Source of the DNA: Bacillota bacterium
GTDB taxonomy: Bacteria; Bacillota; Clostridia; Peptostreptococcales; Anaerovoracaceae
Direction of reading: 5' to 3'
DNA length: 64,000 bases
Assembly (NCBI GenBank): GCA_019420525.1
Contig: JAHZHA010000029.1
Span: 1-64,000, forward strand
Below, one piece after another: positions 53,567-61,486 of this stretch. The first letter of the stretch is position 1. Each line of letters opens with the position of its first letter. The position numbers and the translations under genes were made by a program. The notes under the pieces are model-generated. The model saw nothing but the letters and a program-made list of their open reading frames with translations. It searched no databases and was not told where the DNA came from.

Positions 53567-53571
53567 AGATT

Positions 53572-53600
53572 ATTATATCAGGCTGCGCACCGTTTGTAAA
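53572..53600 (-). promoter_or_regulatory. Promoter of the fluoride riboswitch and antiporter
   Basis: On the minus strand TTTACA (53600-53595) and TATAAT (53577-53572) are separated by 17 bp. Confidence 0.88.
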
Positions 53601-53615
53601 CGCACGGAGAGAAAT

Positions 53616-53661
53616 ATCCCGGCAGTTCCCGTGAAAGCGGGAACCGATCCGGGATTTTTTT
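53616..53661 (+). terminator. Plus-strand terminator beyond the antiporter promoter
   Basis: ATCCCGG pairs with CCGGGAT and an inner GTTCCCG with CGGGAAC; seven T follow on the plus strand. The nearest plus-strand gene upstream is guaD, 1.4 kb away. On the minus strand the same hairpin, followed by ATATTTC, could weakly end the ABC cassette that stops at 53709. Confidence 0.75.
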
Positions 53662-53708
53662 GTGCGGCAGTCCGGATCCGGTTCCGGAGAGACTGTGAAA
53701 TGCTCCCG

Positions 53709-54380
53709 TCAGAATTCTTTGCGTTCTACGATACGGATGCCGGCGAGGTGAGACAGAAACAGGCAGACCGCTGAGACGGCCAGGCAGATCGCACTGAGGA
53801 CGGCGGGAGTGAGAAAATCCAGAGCGCGCAGAAGAAGATTCAGGCGTGCCCGCGCATCGATGCCCAGAAAATCCAGAAGTCTTGCCGCTATGATGAAGAT
53901 GAGTGCGCAGGCGAGGCAGGAGAAGATCAGAGCGAGAACGCCTCTGTTTCCGCCGAATTTCAACTGCACGGGAAGCATGACGGAAGCGAAAAAAAGAGTG
54001 GAGGCCAGGATCAGCAGAGCCGGCAGGATCATCTGATCCCCGGAAAGGGAACGGGAACCCCGGATCACTGCGGCTGCGGCCGCGGCGAGAATGGCGAATA
54101 CCCAGACGGCGGCAGAGGCCAGGGCGGTGAGGAGATATTTTTCTCTGACGTAAGTTTTTCTCTCAAATGGCAGCGTGAAGAGAAAGGCATTTCCGTTGTC
54201 CAGTTCATCATAGGAAATCGTTCCCACGACGAAGATCATGCCGACGAGACAGGCGTATCCGATGATGAACGGAGCGCTGACGTCAGTGAAGAGATAAAAC
54301 ACGATGATGGCGGCGAAGATGAGGCCGAAACTTTTCTGATTTTTTATGAGCCGGATGTCTTTCGCGATAAGTCCTGTCAT
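53709..54380 (-). CDS. ABC-2 type transporter permease
   Basis: This is a 223-residue membrane protein with six hydrophobic segments. It starts MTGLIAKDIRLIKNQKSFG, the amphipathic N-terminal helix typical of ABC-2 permeases in GntR/YtrA-type cassettes, and has GTISYDELDNGNAFLFTLPF (about residues 53-72), a well-known motif of that group. Its start overlaps the ATPase gene by 4 bp. The substrate is unknown; such systems are often induced by cell-wall antibiotics. Confidence 0.87.
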   Translation of the reverse strand: MTGLIAKDIRLIKNQKSFGLIFAAIIVFYLFTDVSAPFIIGYACLVGMIFVVGTISYDELDNGNAFLFTLPFERKTYVREKYLLTALASAAVWVFAILAAAAAAVIRGSRSLSGDQMILPALLILASTLFFASVMLPVQLKFGGNRGVLALIFSCLACALIFIIAARLLDFLGIDARARLNLLLRALDFLTPAVLSAICLAVSAVCLFLSHLAGIRIVERKEF

Positions 54381-55255
54381 TTTTTCTTTCCTCCTTTTTG
54401 TTGTGCGGCGTCTTCTCCGGACACCATCATCATGATCATCTCGTCGATGCTTCCTTTTTCGATGACGAGGCCGGGGTAATTCTCTTCGTAAAACCGCTTT
54501 TCCGATGTGAGACAGCTGACACCGAAGCTCTCTTTTTTCATCCGGAGAATATATTTTTTGTCGAGCGTATCGTACTGCTGCAGACTCACTTTTATGAGGC
54601 CGTATTCGCTGAGCAGCACGTCGGTGTCTTCGTGGAAGACGATGTGGCCATCGTGGAGCATATACAGATCGTCGCAGAGCTTTTCCAGATCGCCGGCGAT
54701 GTGGGAGCTGATCAGAACAGAGCGATTTTCATCCTCCTCCATATAACTGCGGATCAGATCGAGCACCGAGTCTCTGGCGATGACGTCGAGACCGGCGGTG
54801 GGTTCGTCCAGCAGGACAAAGCGGGCGTGATGGCTGAGAGCCAGGAGGACTTTCAGAAGGGCTTTCATGCCGGTGGAAAAGTCTTTCAGTTTTTTGTCCA
54901 TCGGAAGATGGTATCTGTGACAGCGGGCTACAAAGGTGTTGCGGTCGAAATTCCGGTAAAATCCTTTCATCACGGAGATGATGTCCCGGATGTTCAGATA
55001 ATTGCTGAACCCGGAATCGGAAAAGACGACGCCGATCTCTTCGCGGTCGGAACTGCTGAGGTGCCGGACGTCTCTGCCGAGGATTTCGATATCGCCCTCG
55101 TCAAAGCGGATCAGACCGAGAACGGCTTTGAATGTCGTACTCTTTCCGGAACCGTTGGGTCCCACCAGACCGGTAATACACCCCGGTTTCACTTCCAGGG
55201 AACAGTCCAGGCGGAAATCCCCGTAATTTTTTTTCAGATTTTCTATTTTCAGCAT
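54377..55255 (-). CDS. ABC transporter ATPase of GntR/ABC-2 cassette 1
   Basis: This 292-residue ATPase has Walker A GLVGPNGSGKSTT (about residues 31-43), signature FSTGMKALLKVLLAL, which departs from the usual SGG-Q, Walker B FVLLDEPTAGLD and a switch His in ISSHIAGDLEKL. The C-terminal 80 residues form the small domain common in ABC-2 drug exporters. I set the start at 55255, where GGAGG precedes MLKIENLKKNYGD; the open frame further upstream has no site. It follows the GntR gene by 112 bp. Confidence 0.9.
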   Translation of the reverse strand: MLKIENLKKNYGDFRLDCSLEVKPGCITGLVGPNGSGKSTTFKAVLGLIRFDEGDIEILGRDVRHLSSSDREEIGVVFSDSGFSNYLNIRDIISVMKGFYRNFDRNTFVARCHRYHLPMDKKLKDFSTGMKALLKVLLALSHHARFVLLDEPTAGLDVIARDSVLDLIRSYMEEDENRSVLISSHIAGDLEKLCDDLYMLHDGHIVFHEDTDVLLSEYGLIKVSLQQYDTLDKKYILRMKKESFGVSCLTSEKRFYEENYPGLVIEKGSIDEMIMMMVSGEDAAQQKGGKKK

Positions 55256-55367
55256 TTTATTCCTCCATAATTTCACGGCTGTCTGCGACAGAACGCGAGC
55301 GGAACCGATGTCCGTATCCTGCGTGTATCTGCAGATGCCGGAGGCCGCGCGGGCCGTGACGGACGGG

Positions 55368-55739
55368 TCAGTCTTCGAGAACGAGCTCGAAGAGACTGCG
55401 GATTTCTCCGTCGGAAAGTCCGTACTGACGCCCTTTCTGTATGGCCGTTTCCAGACTGGCCTCCACATCTCTGCGCCGTTCTTCCATCATGAGTTCCTGA
55501 TTGGCTGCGGCGATGAAGCTGCCCTTGCCGTGGACGGTGGCGACGAATCCTTCTTCTTCCAGCCGGTCGTAAGCTTTCTTAACCGTGAGGGCGCTGATTT
55601 TCAGCTCCTTCGACAGCGAACGGACGGAAGGAAGGAGATCGCCTGCCGCGAGATTTCCATCCATGACGGACGCTTTGATCTGAGCGGTGATCTGCTCGTA
55701 GATCGGCACCATTGATGAGTGACTGATAATGATATTCAT
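55368..55739 (-). CDS. GntR family regulator, YtrA type (cassette 1)
   Basis: This is a 123-residue regulator with a winged-helix domain and the short two-helix C-terminus of the YtrA subfamily. The pattern PIYEQITAQIKASVMDGNLA, LLPSVRSLSKELKISALTVK and then KAYDRLEEEGFVATVHGKGSF is diagnostic. The start at 55739 follows AAAGGG; the open frame extends upstream through the promoter and is not coding. It should repress its own cassette through the paired operator at 55834-55880. Confidence 0.9.
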   Translation of the reverse strand: MNIIISHSSMVPIYEQITAQIKASVMDGNLAAGDLLPSVRSLSKELKISALTVKKAYDRLEEEGFVATVHGKGSFIAAANQELMMEERRRDVEASLETAIQKGRQYGLSDGEIRSLFELVLED

Positions 55740-55833
55740 AGGCTGCCCTTTCATAATATCCGGAAAGTTTCCGGGGACCGGCAGAAAACCTGACGGCCGT
55801 TTCCCGCATTTATGTGTTTCCCCTTTTGATGAT

Positions 55834-55880
55834 AACAGTATATAACAGTTCATAACAGATGTCAACTGTTATATGCTGTT
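55834..55880 (-). promoter_or_regulatory. Promoter and inverted operator of GntR cassette 1
   Basis: On the minus strand TTGACA (55865-55860) and TATACT (55842-55837) are separated by 17 bp, a near-consensus promoter. It is covered by a 17-bp inverted repeat with one mismatch, AACAGTATATAACAGTT (55834-55850) and AACTGTTATATGCTGTT (55864-55880), plus a further ATAACAG (55852-55858) in the middle. It is very likely the site of the YtrA-type repressor. Confidence 0.8.
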
Positions 55881-55955
55881 TATGCAATCCCGCGGCACGC
55901 GGGCGGAAGAAGGGGGAAAGAAAATGGAAAAACAGAAAAAAATGAAAATCAGGTG

Positions 55956-55993
55956 TTGACACTGTACTAACATAAATGGTACAGTAAGTACAG
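55956..55993 (+). promoter_or_regulatory. Promoter and operator of GntR cassette 2
   Basis: TTGACA (55956-55961) and TACAGT (55980-55985) are separated by 18 bp. ACTGTAC (55961-55967) and GTACAGT (55979-55985) form an inverted repeat inside the promoter, and a further half-site GTACAG lies at 55988-55993. It differs in sequence from the operator of cassette 1, so each repressor probably reads its own site. Confidence 0.72.
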
Positions 55994-56149
55994 ATAAAGA
56001 CAGACGGAAAGATCAGGGGCATGCCGGCATCGGATTTTCAGCCGCGGCACCGCAGGAAGGCAGGGGTATTGCTTCCGAAGGGGAACGGCGTTGCGGTACA
56101 GCCGGCTCTTTCCGTCGGGTCTGTCAAATCTGTGAAAGGGGGAAATCTA

Positions 56150-56533
56150 TTGTTTCAGGTTGACATGAAGAGCAGAAAATCCATATATGAGCAGGTCGTA
56201 GACAATATCAAAGAGCTGATCGTAACGGGGATTCTTTCTGAAGAATCGAAACTGCCCTCTGTCCGGGAACTCTCAAAGACACTGACCGTCAATCCGAATA
56301 CGGTTCAAAAGGCGTATCGGGAATTAGAGCATCAGGGGTATATCTATACGGTTACGGGTCTGGGATGTTTCGTAAAGGGGAGAGAAGAAATGCAGTTCGA
56401 CGAAAAGAAAATCGGCCAGGCCAGCGAGGAATTGAAATTCGCTGTCAGAGAGCTGATGTTCATGGGGGTTACTTCGGACGAAGTAAAAGAAAAAGTAGAT
56501 GAGGTCTACAGCGAAGGGAGGGTCAGAGATTGA
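56150..56533 (+). CDS. GntR family regulator, YtrA type (cassette 2)
   Basis: This 127-residue winged-helix regulator of the YtrA group has FQVDMKSRKSIYEQVVDNIK at the start, LPSVRELSKTLTVNPNTVQK (about residues 36-55) as the DNA-reading helix region, and the C-terminal tail of the subfamily. I choose the TTG at 56150, since GAAAGGGGG lies 7 bp upstream and the result matches the usual YtrA N-terminus; the frame extends back to 56021 without a site. It overlaps the ATPase gene by 4 bp. Confidence 0.9.
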   Translation: MFQVDMKSRKSIYEQVVDNIKELIVTGILSEESKLPSVRELSKTLTVNPNTVQKAYRELEHQGYIYTVTGLGCFVKGREEMQFDEKKIGQASEELKFAVRELMFMGVTSDEVKEKVDEVYSEGRVRD

Positions 56534-57429
56534 TTACCGTGAAAAACGTAAACAAATATTTTGACGGCTTTCACGCACTGAAAGATCTGTCGCTCAATGT
56601 AAACACCGGCTCGATCTACGGACTTGTGGGAACGAACGGCTCCGGAAAAACGACGATCATCAAACATCTGACAGGGATATTGAAACAGGATTCGGGAGAA
56701 ATTCTATATGATGGAGAACCGGTATATGAAAATCCCGAACTGAAAGCAAAGATAGGATTTGTACCAGATGATCTCAGTTATTTTGCACCTTATACGATGA
56801 AAGATGCGGTGAAGTATTACAAATCTATCTATCCGATATGGGATCAGGAACGGTATGATGAGATGATACGGGTTTTTGATCTGCGAAACAAAAAGAAAAT
56901 GAACAGTTTTTCAAAAGGAATGCAGAAGCAGGCGGCATTTATTCTGACCATGTGCACAAGACCTCAGTATCTGATTCTGGATGAACCTATCGATGGCTTG
57001 GATCCTATTATCAGGAAGCTGGTCTGGAAATATATTATCGATGACGTTTCGGAAGGGATGACGGTGCTGATTTCCTCTCACAATCTGAGGGAGATGGAAG
57101 GAATATGTGACAGCATCGGGATTCTGGACGCCGGAAAGATGCACGTGGAAAGAGACCTCGACGAATTGAAGTCGGACATTAATAAAATCCAGGTGGCGTT
57201 TCACGATAATAAAGATGCGGAAAAGGGGTATGCCGATCTGAACATCGTCCACCGGGAAACCAGGGGAAAAGTCGATCTGCTTATTATACGAAATGACAGT
57301 GAGAAGATCAGGAAAACACTGGAACCGTATCATCCGATACTCTTCGACGTGCTTCCGCTGACTCTGGAAGAGATTTTTATTTATGAACTGGGAGGTGAAC
57401 ACTATGAAATCAAAGACATCATTCTTTAG
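56530..57429 (+). CDS. ABC transporter ATPase of GntR/ABC cassette 2
   Basis: This 299-residue ATPase has Walker A GLVGTNGSGKTT (about residues 31-42), signature FSKGMQKQAAFILTM (a non-standard form shared by YtrB-like proteins), Walker B YLILDEPIDGLDP and ISSHNLREMEGICD. It starts within the end of the gntR gene and overlaps the permease gene by 26 bp. It is of the YtrB type associated with responses to peptidoglycan-targeting agents; the substrate is unknown. Confidence 0.9.
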   Translation: MITVKNVNKYFDGFHALKDLSLNVNTGSIYGLVGTNGSGKTTIIKHLTGILKQDSGEILYDGEPVYENPELKAKIGFVPDDLSYFAPYTMKDAVKYYKSIYPIWDQERYDEMIRVFDLRNKKKMNSFSKGMQKQAAFILTMCTRPQYLILDEPIDGLDPIIRKLVWKYIIDDVSEGMTVLISSHNLREMEGICDSIGILDAGKMHVERDLDELKSDINKIQVAFHDNKDAEKGYADLNIVHRETRGKVDLLIIRNDSEKIRKTLEPYHPILFDVLPLTLEEIFIYELGGEHYEIKDIIL

Positions 57430-59575
57430 GGTTTCACCTGCCGTGATAAAAGAAGATTTTCGCAGATTCTGGGCTGTTCCGGTATTTGCGTTTATCGGCT
57501 ATTTCCTTTTCGCTATTCTGCCGATACTGTCCAGATATTCACAGATCAAAAAAGACGGTGGATCAAGTGCAAACATCATGGACGTGGGCAGTGTTGTCGA
57601 CGGCCTTCTGGCAGGGCAGAATCCCTTTGTGATTATAAATTCTCTCTGGGTACCGCTACTGGCAGGACTGCTGATTTTCAGCTATTTGCACCGCACCGGC
57701 AGTGTGATATCGGTTCACTCGCAGCCGTTTACGAGAAATACGCTGTTCAACAGCCATTTCATATCATGTCTGTCTTTCTGTATACTGCCGATTCTTCTGA
57801 CGGGAATCATTCTGTTGGTTATCGCTCAGCCGATTTATGATCCCAACGGAGGAGTAAATGCTGACGTCAATCTGTTTGCCCGCAGCAGGATTTTGCTGTG
57901 GATGTGGGATTACTGTCTGACATCTTTCTTCGTGCTGGCAATCGTCGTCTTCGGCGGCATGATCACGGGCACATCGGTGCACCATTTTATCGCTGCAGTA
58001 GGCTTCAATATCGTTATTCCAGCCATTTATCTGATTCTGAAGATGTACTACACTATGTATCTCTTCGGATATAATGTAAGCAGCTACTCTGTTCTTGAAT
58101 ATCTGTCACCAATCCTCAAGTCATTTGCCCATGATCCCATCGGGCTAAAATGGAGTCTGATCTATCTGATCATAACAGCTGTCATCATCGGATTCAGCAT
58201 GTTTCTGTACAACAGACGCCGGCTGGAGAGAGCGACAGACGGTGTGGTATTCGGAATTGCTAACGTGCTTATCACCCTGCTCTTCGGGTTCCTGGGCATG
58301 TCACTTCTGGGATTCGTTTTCGCTGCGGTATTCCAGGCGTCACAGGGACTCGTCATTTTCGGATATGTCTGCGGCGCTCTGCTGGCCATGATCATCGTCC
58401 GGATGGTGATTCTGAAGACAATCCGTGTCTTCGACAGACAGCTTCTGAAGATGATCGCAGCTTATGCGGCGGCGGCAGCCGTCTTCTTCGCCGTCATTGT
58501 TTTCGACCTTACGGGATATGAAAACCGGGTTCCGGACCCGCAGGAAATAGGCAGCGTGAAAATTATAAACGATGCGGCTTCGTACACCTATCAGGAGCAG
58601 GCCCCGGACGGATATCTCACATTTTCGGATCCGGAAACGATAGCTCTGGTGACGGAATTTCACAGAGAAATCACGGAAAATAAGGAAATCTGTAAAACAT
58701 ACACCGATGGCAAATGGGAGGAAGGTTATCCTGTTACGATCTCTTACTTCACCGGGAAGCAGGGCAGCGATGACTGTGAGCTGAAGATGACACGAAGTTA
58801 TCGCATTCCGCTGTCTCTGTTGACGGAAAGCGAAGCCTGGATTGCGCTGGAAGACAGTGCGGAGATAAAGGAAATACGCAGCCAATCCATGCCTGAAACG
58901 GCGGCAGGAGAGACAAAAGTCCTGGCCTGCAGTATCACGCCGTCAGACATACACTGGAGTAGCAGTGATACGGCATACAGCATAAATCTTTCCGCTGCGG
59001 AAGCAGAAGAGTTTTACGAGATCTTCCGTCAGGAAATTTTATCCTATTCAGGAAAGGAACGGGTCCAGCGGGATCTGCAGAATGATTTTGCTTCTGTGTC
59101 AGTCAGCTTTAATATGCAGAAACAGGCAGACAGTTCTTCTCAGGTGAAGAATGTGGACTTCAGTCTGAAATGGACGGATGAGGACAGTCTGGCATGGCTG
59201 CAACAGAAGGGATATCTGGCGGCTCTGGAAGAAAATACGGCTGGTGTATGGGGCTCGGTAGTTCTCGAGACACCTGTCATTGACGGAAATACGGATTATC
59301 CGGAGCTTTTTCCGAGGGATGATGAGGAAATGATGACGGTCCCTGCGGCCGATGAGAAAACAGTCGTCATCACCGATCAGAAACAGATCCTCTCCCTTTT
59401 GAGGAAAATGCTGAATTACAGTGTGAATAGTCTTATAGACGAAAATAACATATCGGATTACTGCTGTGTGACGCTCTATCCAAAATCGTTAAACAGTGAT
59501 GATTACGGAGAATACACATTTGCTTTCATCCGCAGGGCGGATATTCCGGAAGGAATCGCCGCTCCTGCACAATAA
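57404..59575 (+). CDS. Large ABC transporter permease with C-terminal soluble domain (cassette 2)
   Basis: This is a 723-residue protein with two parts. Residues 1-375 hold about eight to nine membrane helices of the YtrC/YtrD-like ABC-2 type: PVFAFIGYFLFAILPILSRY, then GLLIFSYLHRTGSVISVHSQ with the Pro-Phe-Thr-Arg motif just after. Residues from about 385 are soluble, rich in Ser/Asp/Glu, and probably outside the cell, since they follow the last helix. The start at 57404 follows GGGAGGTG; an earlier ATG at 57383 is less well placed. It is longer than most YtrC-type permeases because of this added region. Confidence 0.85.
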   Translation: MKSKTSFFRVSPAVIKEDFRRFWAVPVFAFIGYFLFAILPILSRYSQIKKDGGSSANIMDVGSVVDGLLAGQNPFVIINSLWVPLLAGLLIFSYLHRTGSVISVHSQPFTRNTLFNSHFISCLSFCILPILLTGIILLVIAQPIYDPNGGVNADVNLFARSRILLWMWDYCLTSFFVLAIVVFGGMITGTSVHHFIAAVGFNIVIPAIYLILKMYYTMYLFGYNVSSYSVLEYLSPILKSFAHDPIGLKWSLIYLIITAVIIGFSMFLYNRRRLERATDGVVFGIANVLITLLFGFLGMSLLGFVFAAVFQASQGLVIFGYVCGALLAMIIVRMVILKTIRVFDRQLLKMIAAYAAAAAVFFAVIVFDLTGYENRVPDPQEIGSVKIINDAASYTYQEQAPDGYLTFSDPETIALVTEFHREITENKEICKTYTDGKWEEGYPVTISYFTGKQGSDDCELKMTRSYRIPLSLLTESEAWIALEDSAEIKEIRSQSMPETAAGETKVLACSITPSDIHWSSSDTAYSINLSAAEAEEFYEIFRQEILSYSGKERVQRDLQNDFASVSVSFNMQKQADSSSQVKNVDFSLKWTDEDSLAWLQQKGYLAALEENTAGVWGSVVLETPVIDGNTDYPELFPRDDEEMMTVPAADEKTVVITDQKQILSLLRKMLNYSVNSLIDENNISDYCCVTLYPKSLNSDDYGEYTFAFIRRADIPEGIAAPAQ

Positions 59576-59654
59576 GCCGCAGATAATCAGCAATATGGCG
59601 GCAAAGGATCGGTCAGACCGGTCTGCTGTCTGTAAAAACGGAATGAGAAAAAGA

Positions 59655-59697
59655 GAAAAGGTGAAGACCTGTAAGGCCTCCGCCTTTTCGTTTTTTT
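59655..59697 (+). terminator. Intrinsic terminator of GntR cassette 2
   Basis: GAAAAGG (59655-59661) and CCTTTTC (59683-59689) form the outer stem of a hairpin followed by seven T. Confidence 0.8.
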
Positions 59698-59781
59698 GCA
59701 AATTCTTCGCCGGGAGACGAACCTATCATTTTAATATGTTTTTTGGCGAAAATTTTAAATAGGTGTTGCCGGGGAGGAGGA

Positions 59782-59816
59782 TTGCGGCTAACATATTACT
59801 GTATATGCTGTAATAC
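59782..59816 (+). promoter_or_regulatory. Possible promoter and dyad before the MOSC gene
   Basis: TTGCGG (59782-59787) and TATGCT (59804-59809) are separated by 16 bp. TATTAC (59794-59799) and GTAATA (59810-59815) form a dyad with a ten-base centre overlapping the -10. Both are weak. Confidence 0.4.
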
Positions 59817-59866
59817 CGGAAGGTCAGGCAGGATGCACAGATAAGAAGAAAGAGAGAAAAGAAAAA

Positions 59867-60325
59867 ATGAAAACGGCAAAGATTTTAGAGGTCTGTGTCA
59901 GCGACAAAAAAGGTGTGCAGAAGACACCTGTGGAACAGATCGAAATGCGCCCCGACTGGGGAATCGAAGGAGATGCCCACGCCGGAAACTGGCACAGGCA
60001 GGTGTCGCTTTTGGCTCAGGAAAGCGTAGAACGGCTCCAGCAGCTTCTGACGAAGATCCGTCTGAGACCGGGGGATTTCGGCGAAAATATCGTCACAGAA
60101 GGAATCGTGCTGTACGAGCTCCCCGTAGGAACGAAGATGAGAATCGGTACGGCGCTGGCGGAAGTGACGCAGATCGGCAAGGAATGTCATCAGGGCTGCG
60201 CCATCCGGCAGGCGGCGGGAGACTGTGTGATGCCCCGGGAAGGAATTTTCGTCAGGATCCTGGAACCCGGCACCGCGAAGAAAGGCGATGTCATCGAGTT
60301 GCTTCAGGATCGTCAGGAAGCGTAA
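59867..60325 (+). CDS. MOSC domain protein
   Basis: This is a 152-residue protein that is a single MOSC domain, the fold found at the C-terminus of Moco sulfurases and in small molybdenum-cofactor-related proteins. Blocks are GIEGDAHAGNWHRQVSLLAQ (about residues 32-51), RPGDFGENIVTEGI and the conserved cysteine in GKECHQGCAIRQAAGDC. It may handle sulfur for a molybdenum or tungsten cofactor, which agrees with the modBCA genes 22 kb away, though no Moco synthesis gene is present here. Confidence 0.88.
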   Translation: MKTAKILEVCVSDKKGVQKTPVEQIEMRPDWGIEGDAHAGNWHRQVSLLAQESVERLQQLLTKIRLRPGDFGENIVTEGIVLYELPVGTKMRIGTALAEVTQIGKECHQGCAIRQAAGDCVMPREGIFVRILEPGTAKKGDVIELLQDRQEA

Positions 60326-60351
60326 AACTGTAGCGCAGACAGTTCTTTTTG

Positions 60352-60420
60352 TGATATAATAAATTTCACTAACTGTTTCTGCAGTGCGGTTGCCGCATAT
60401 TCTGCGGAGGCGTGCAGAAA
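60352..60420 (+). promoter_or_regulatory. Extended -10 promoter and structured leader of cysE
   Basis: TGATATAAT (60352-60360) is an extended -10 box with a poor -35. In the leader, TTTCTGCA (60376-60383) and TGCAGAAA (60413-60420) form an 8-bp stem enclosing TGCGG-TTG-CCGCA (60385-60397). No T-run follows, so transcription attenuation is not indicated. Confidence 0.5.
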
Positions 60421-60457
60421 GTTTCAGATCATTTGTTTCGGGAAACGGGAGGTTTTT

Positions 60458-61342
60458 ATGTCTGAGAAAACAGATAAAATCGTAAAAGATATTCTCGCCA
60501 GTTACCGCGAAAATCAGCTTACAACTCAGATCGACAAGTCCTCGCAGCCTAGCAGGGCGGTGGTGGTGGAAGTGCTGGAATCCATACGAAAACTGGTATT
60601 TCCGGGCTTTTTCGAAGTGAAAAATCTCCAGTCGGAATATATCGAATATTACGTAGGAGAGCTGGTGGAAGATATCCGGTATCATCTGAAAAAACAGATG
60701 ATGAAGGCGTATCTCTGCTGTGATCCCTCCAGCTGCGGATTTGCGGAAGCCATCGAGACAGAAGTGGCGATGAAATGCGACGAATTTCTCGGTACAATCG
60801 GAAAGATAAGAGAATATCTGGAGACGGATGTTCAGGCGGCTTACGACGGAGATCCTGCAGCTTACAGTATGGAGGAGATCATTTATTCTTATCCGGGAAT
60901 TTATGCCATCACCGTTTACCGCATCGCTCACGAACTGTTTGTCATGGGAGTTCCTCTGATTCCGAGAATTATGACGGAGCATGCTCACGGACTCACGGGC
61001 ATCGACATCCATCCGGGAGCGACGATTGACAAATATTTCTTTATCGATCACGGTACCGGTATTGTCATCGGTGAGACGACTACTATCGGACACCATGTGA
61101 AAATCTATCAGGGTGTAACGCTGGGCGGTCTGTCCACGAAAGGCGGTCAGGCGATCAAGGGAAAGAAGAGACATCCTGACATCCAGGATTATGTGACGAT
61201 TTATTCCGGCGCTTCGATTCTGGGAGGAGAGACTGTCATCGGCGAAGGTTCCACTATCGGAGGCAACGCTTTTGTAACTTCGTCCGTACCTCCGAACACT
61301 ACGGTTCTGATGAAAAATCCGGAGTTAGTCTATAAATCGTAA
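60458..61342 (+). CDS. cysE: Serine O-acetyltransferase
   Basis: This 294-residue enzyme makes O-acetylserine, the precursor of cysteine. It has a long helical N-terminal domain (about 1-165), and then left-handed beta-helix hexapeptide repeats: GIDIHPGATIDKYFFIDHGT (about residues 183-202) and VIGETTTIGHHVKIYQGVTL. His in FIDHGTG is the catalytic residue. It belongs to the longer EpsC/plant-like form. AACGGGAGG precedes the start. A MalY/PatB-like enzyme of sulfur amino-acid metabolism lies one gene further on. Confidence 0.93.
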   Translation: MSEKTDKIVKDILASYRENQLTTQIDKSSQPSRAVVVEVLESIRKLVFPGFFEVKNLQSEYIEYYVGELVEDIRYHLKKQMMKAYLCCDPSSCGFAEAIETEVAMKCDEFLGTIGKIREYLETDVQAAYDGDPAAYSMEEIIYSYPGIYAITVYRIAHELFVMGVPLIPRIMTEHAHGLTGIDIHPGATIDKYFFIDHGTGIVIGETTTIGHHVKIYQGVTLGGLSTKGGQAIKGKKRHPDIQDYVTIYSGASILGGETVIGEGSTIGGNAFVTSSVPPNTTVLMKNPELVYKS

Positions 61343-61448
61343 ATAGACGATATGAATTGGCGAACTGCCGGAAAAGATCGAACAGCGACATTATGAAAAA
61401 ACCCGGAATTCCGGGCTACAGAGAAAAAGAGGGCATGGCGTATCCGCA

Positions 61449-61471
61449 CCGGCGGAAACGCCGGCCTTTTT
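61449..61471 (+). terminator. Intrinsic terminator between cysE and the next gene
   Basis: CCGGCG-GAAA-CGCCGG is a tight hairpin followed by CCTTTTT. It lies 16 bp before the next start codon, so it overlaps the leader of that gene. CCCGGAATTCCGGG (61401-61414) is an additional palindrome. Confidence 0.75.
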
Positions 61472-61486
61472 CTATGAGGAAAAAAT

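Noticed and set aside
59761..59866. Molybdenum-cofactor riboswitch before the MOSC gene
   Set aside because: The leader is short and lacks the conserved Moco aptamer blocks; only a weak dyad is present.
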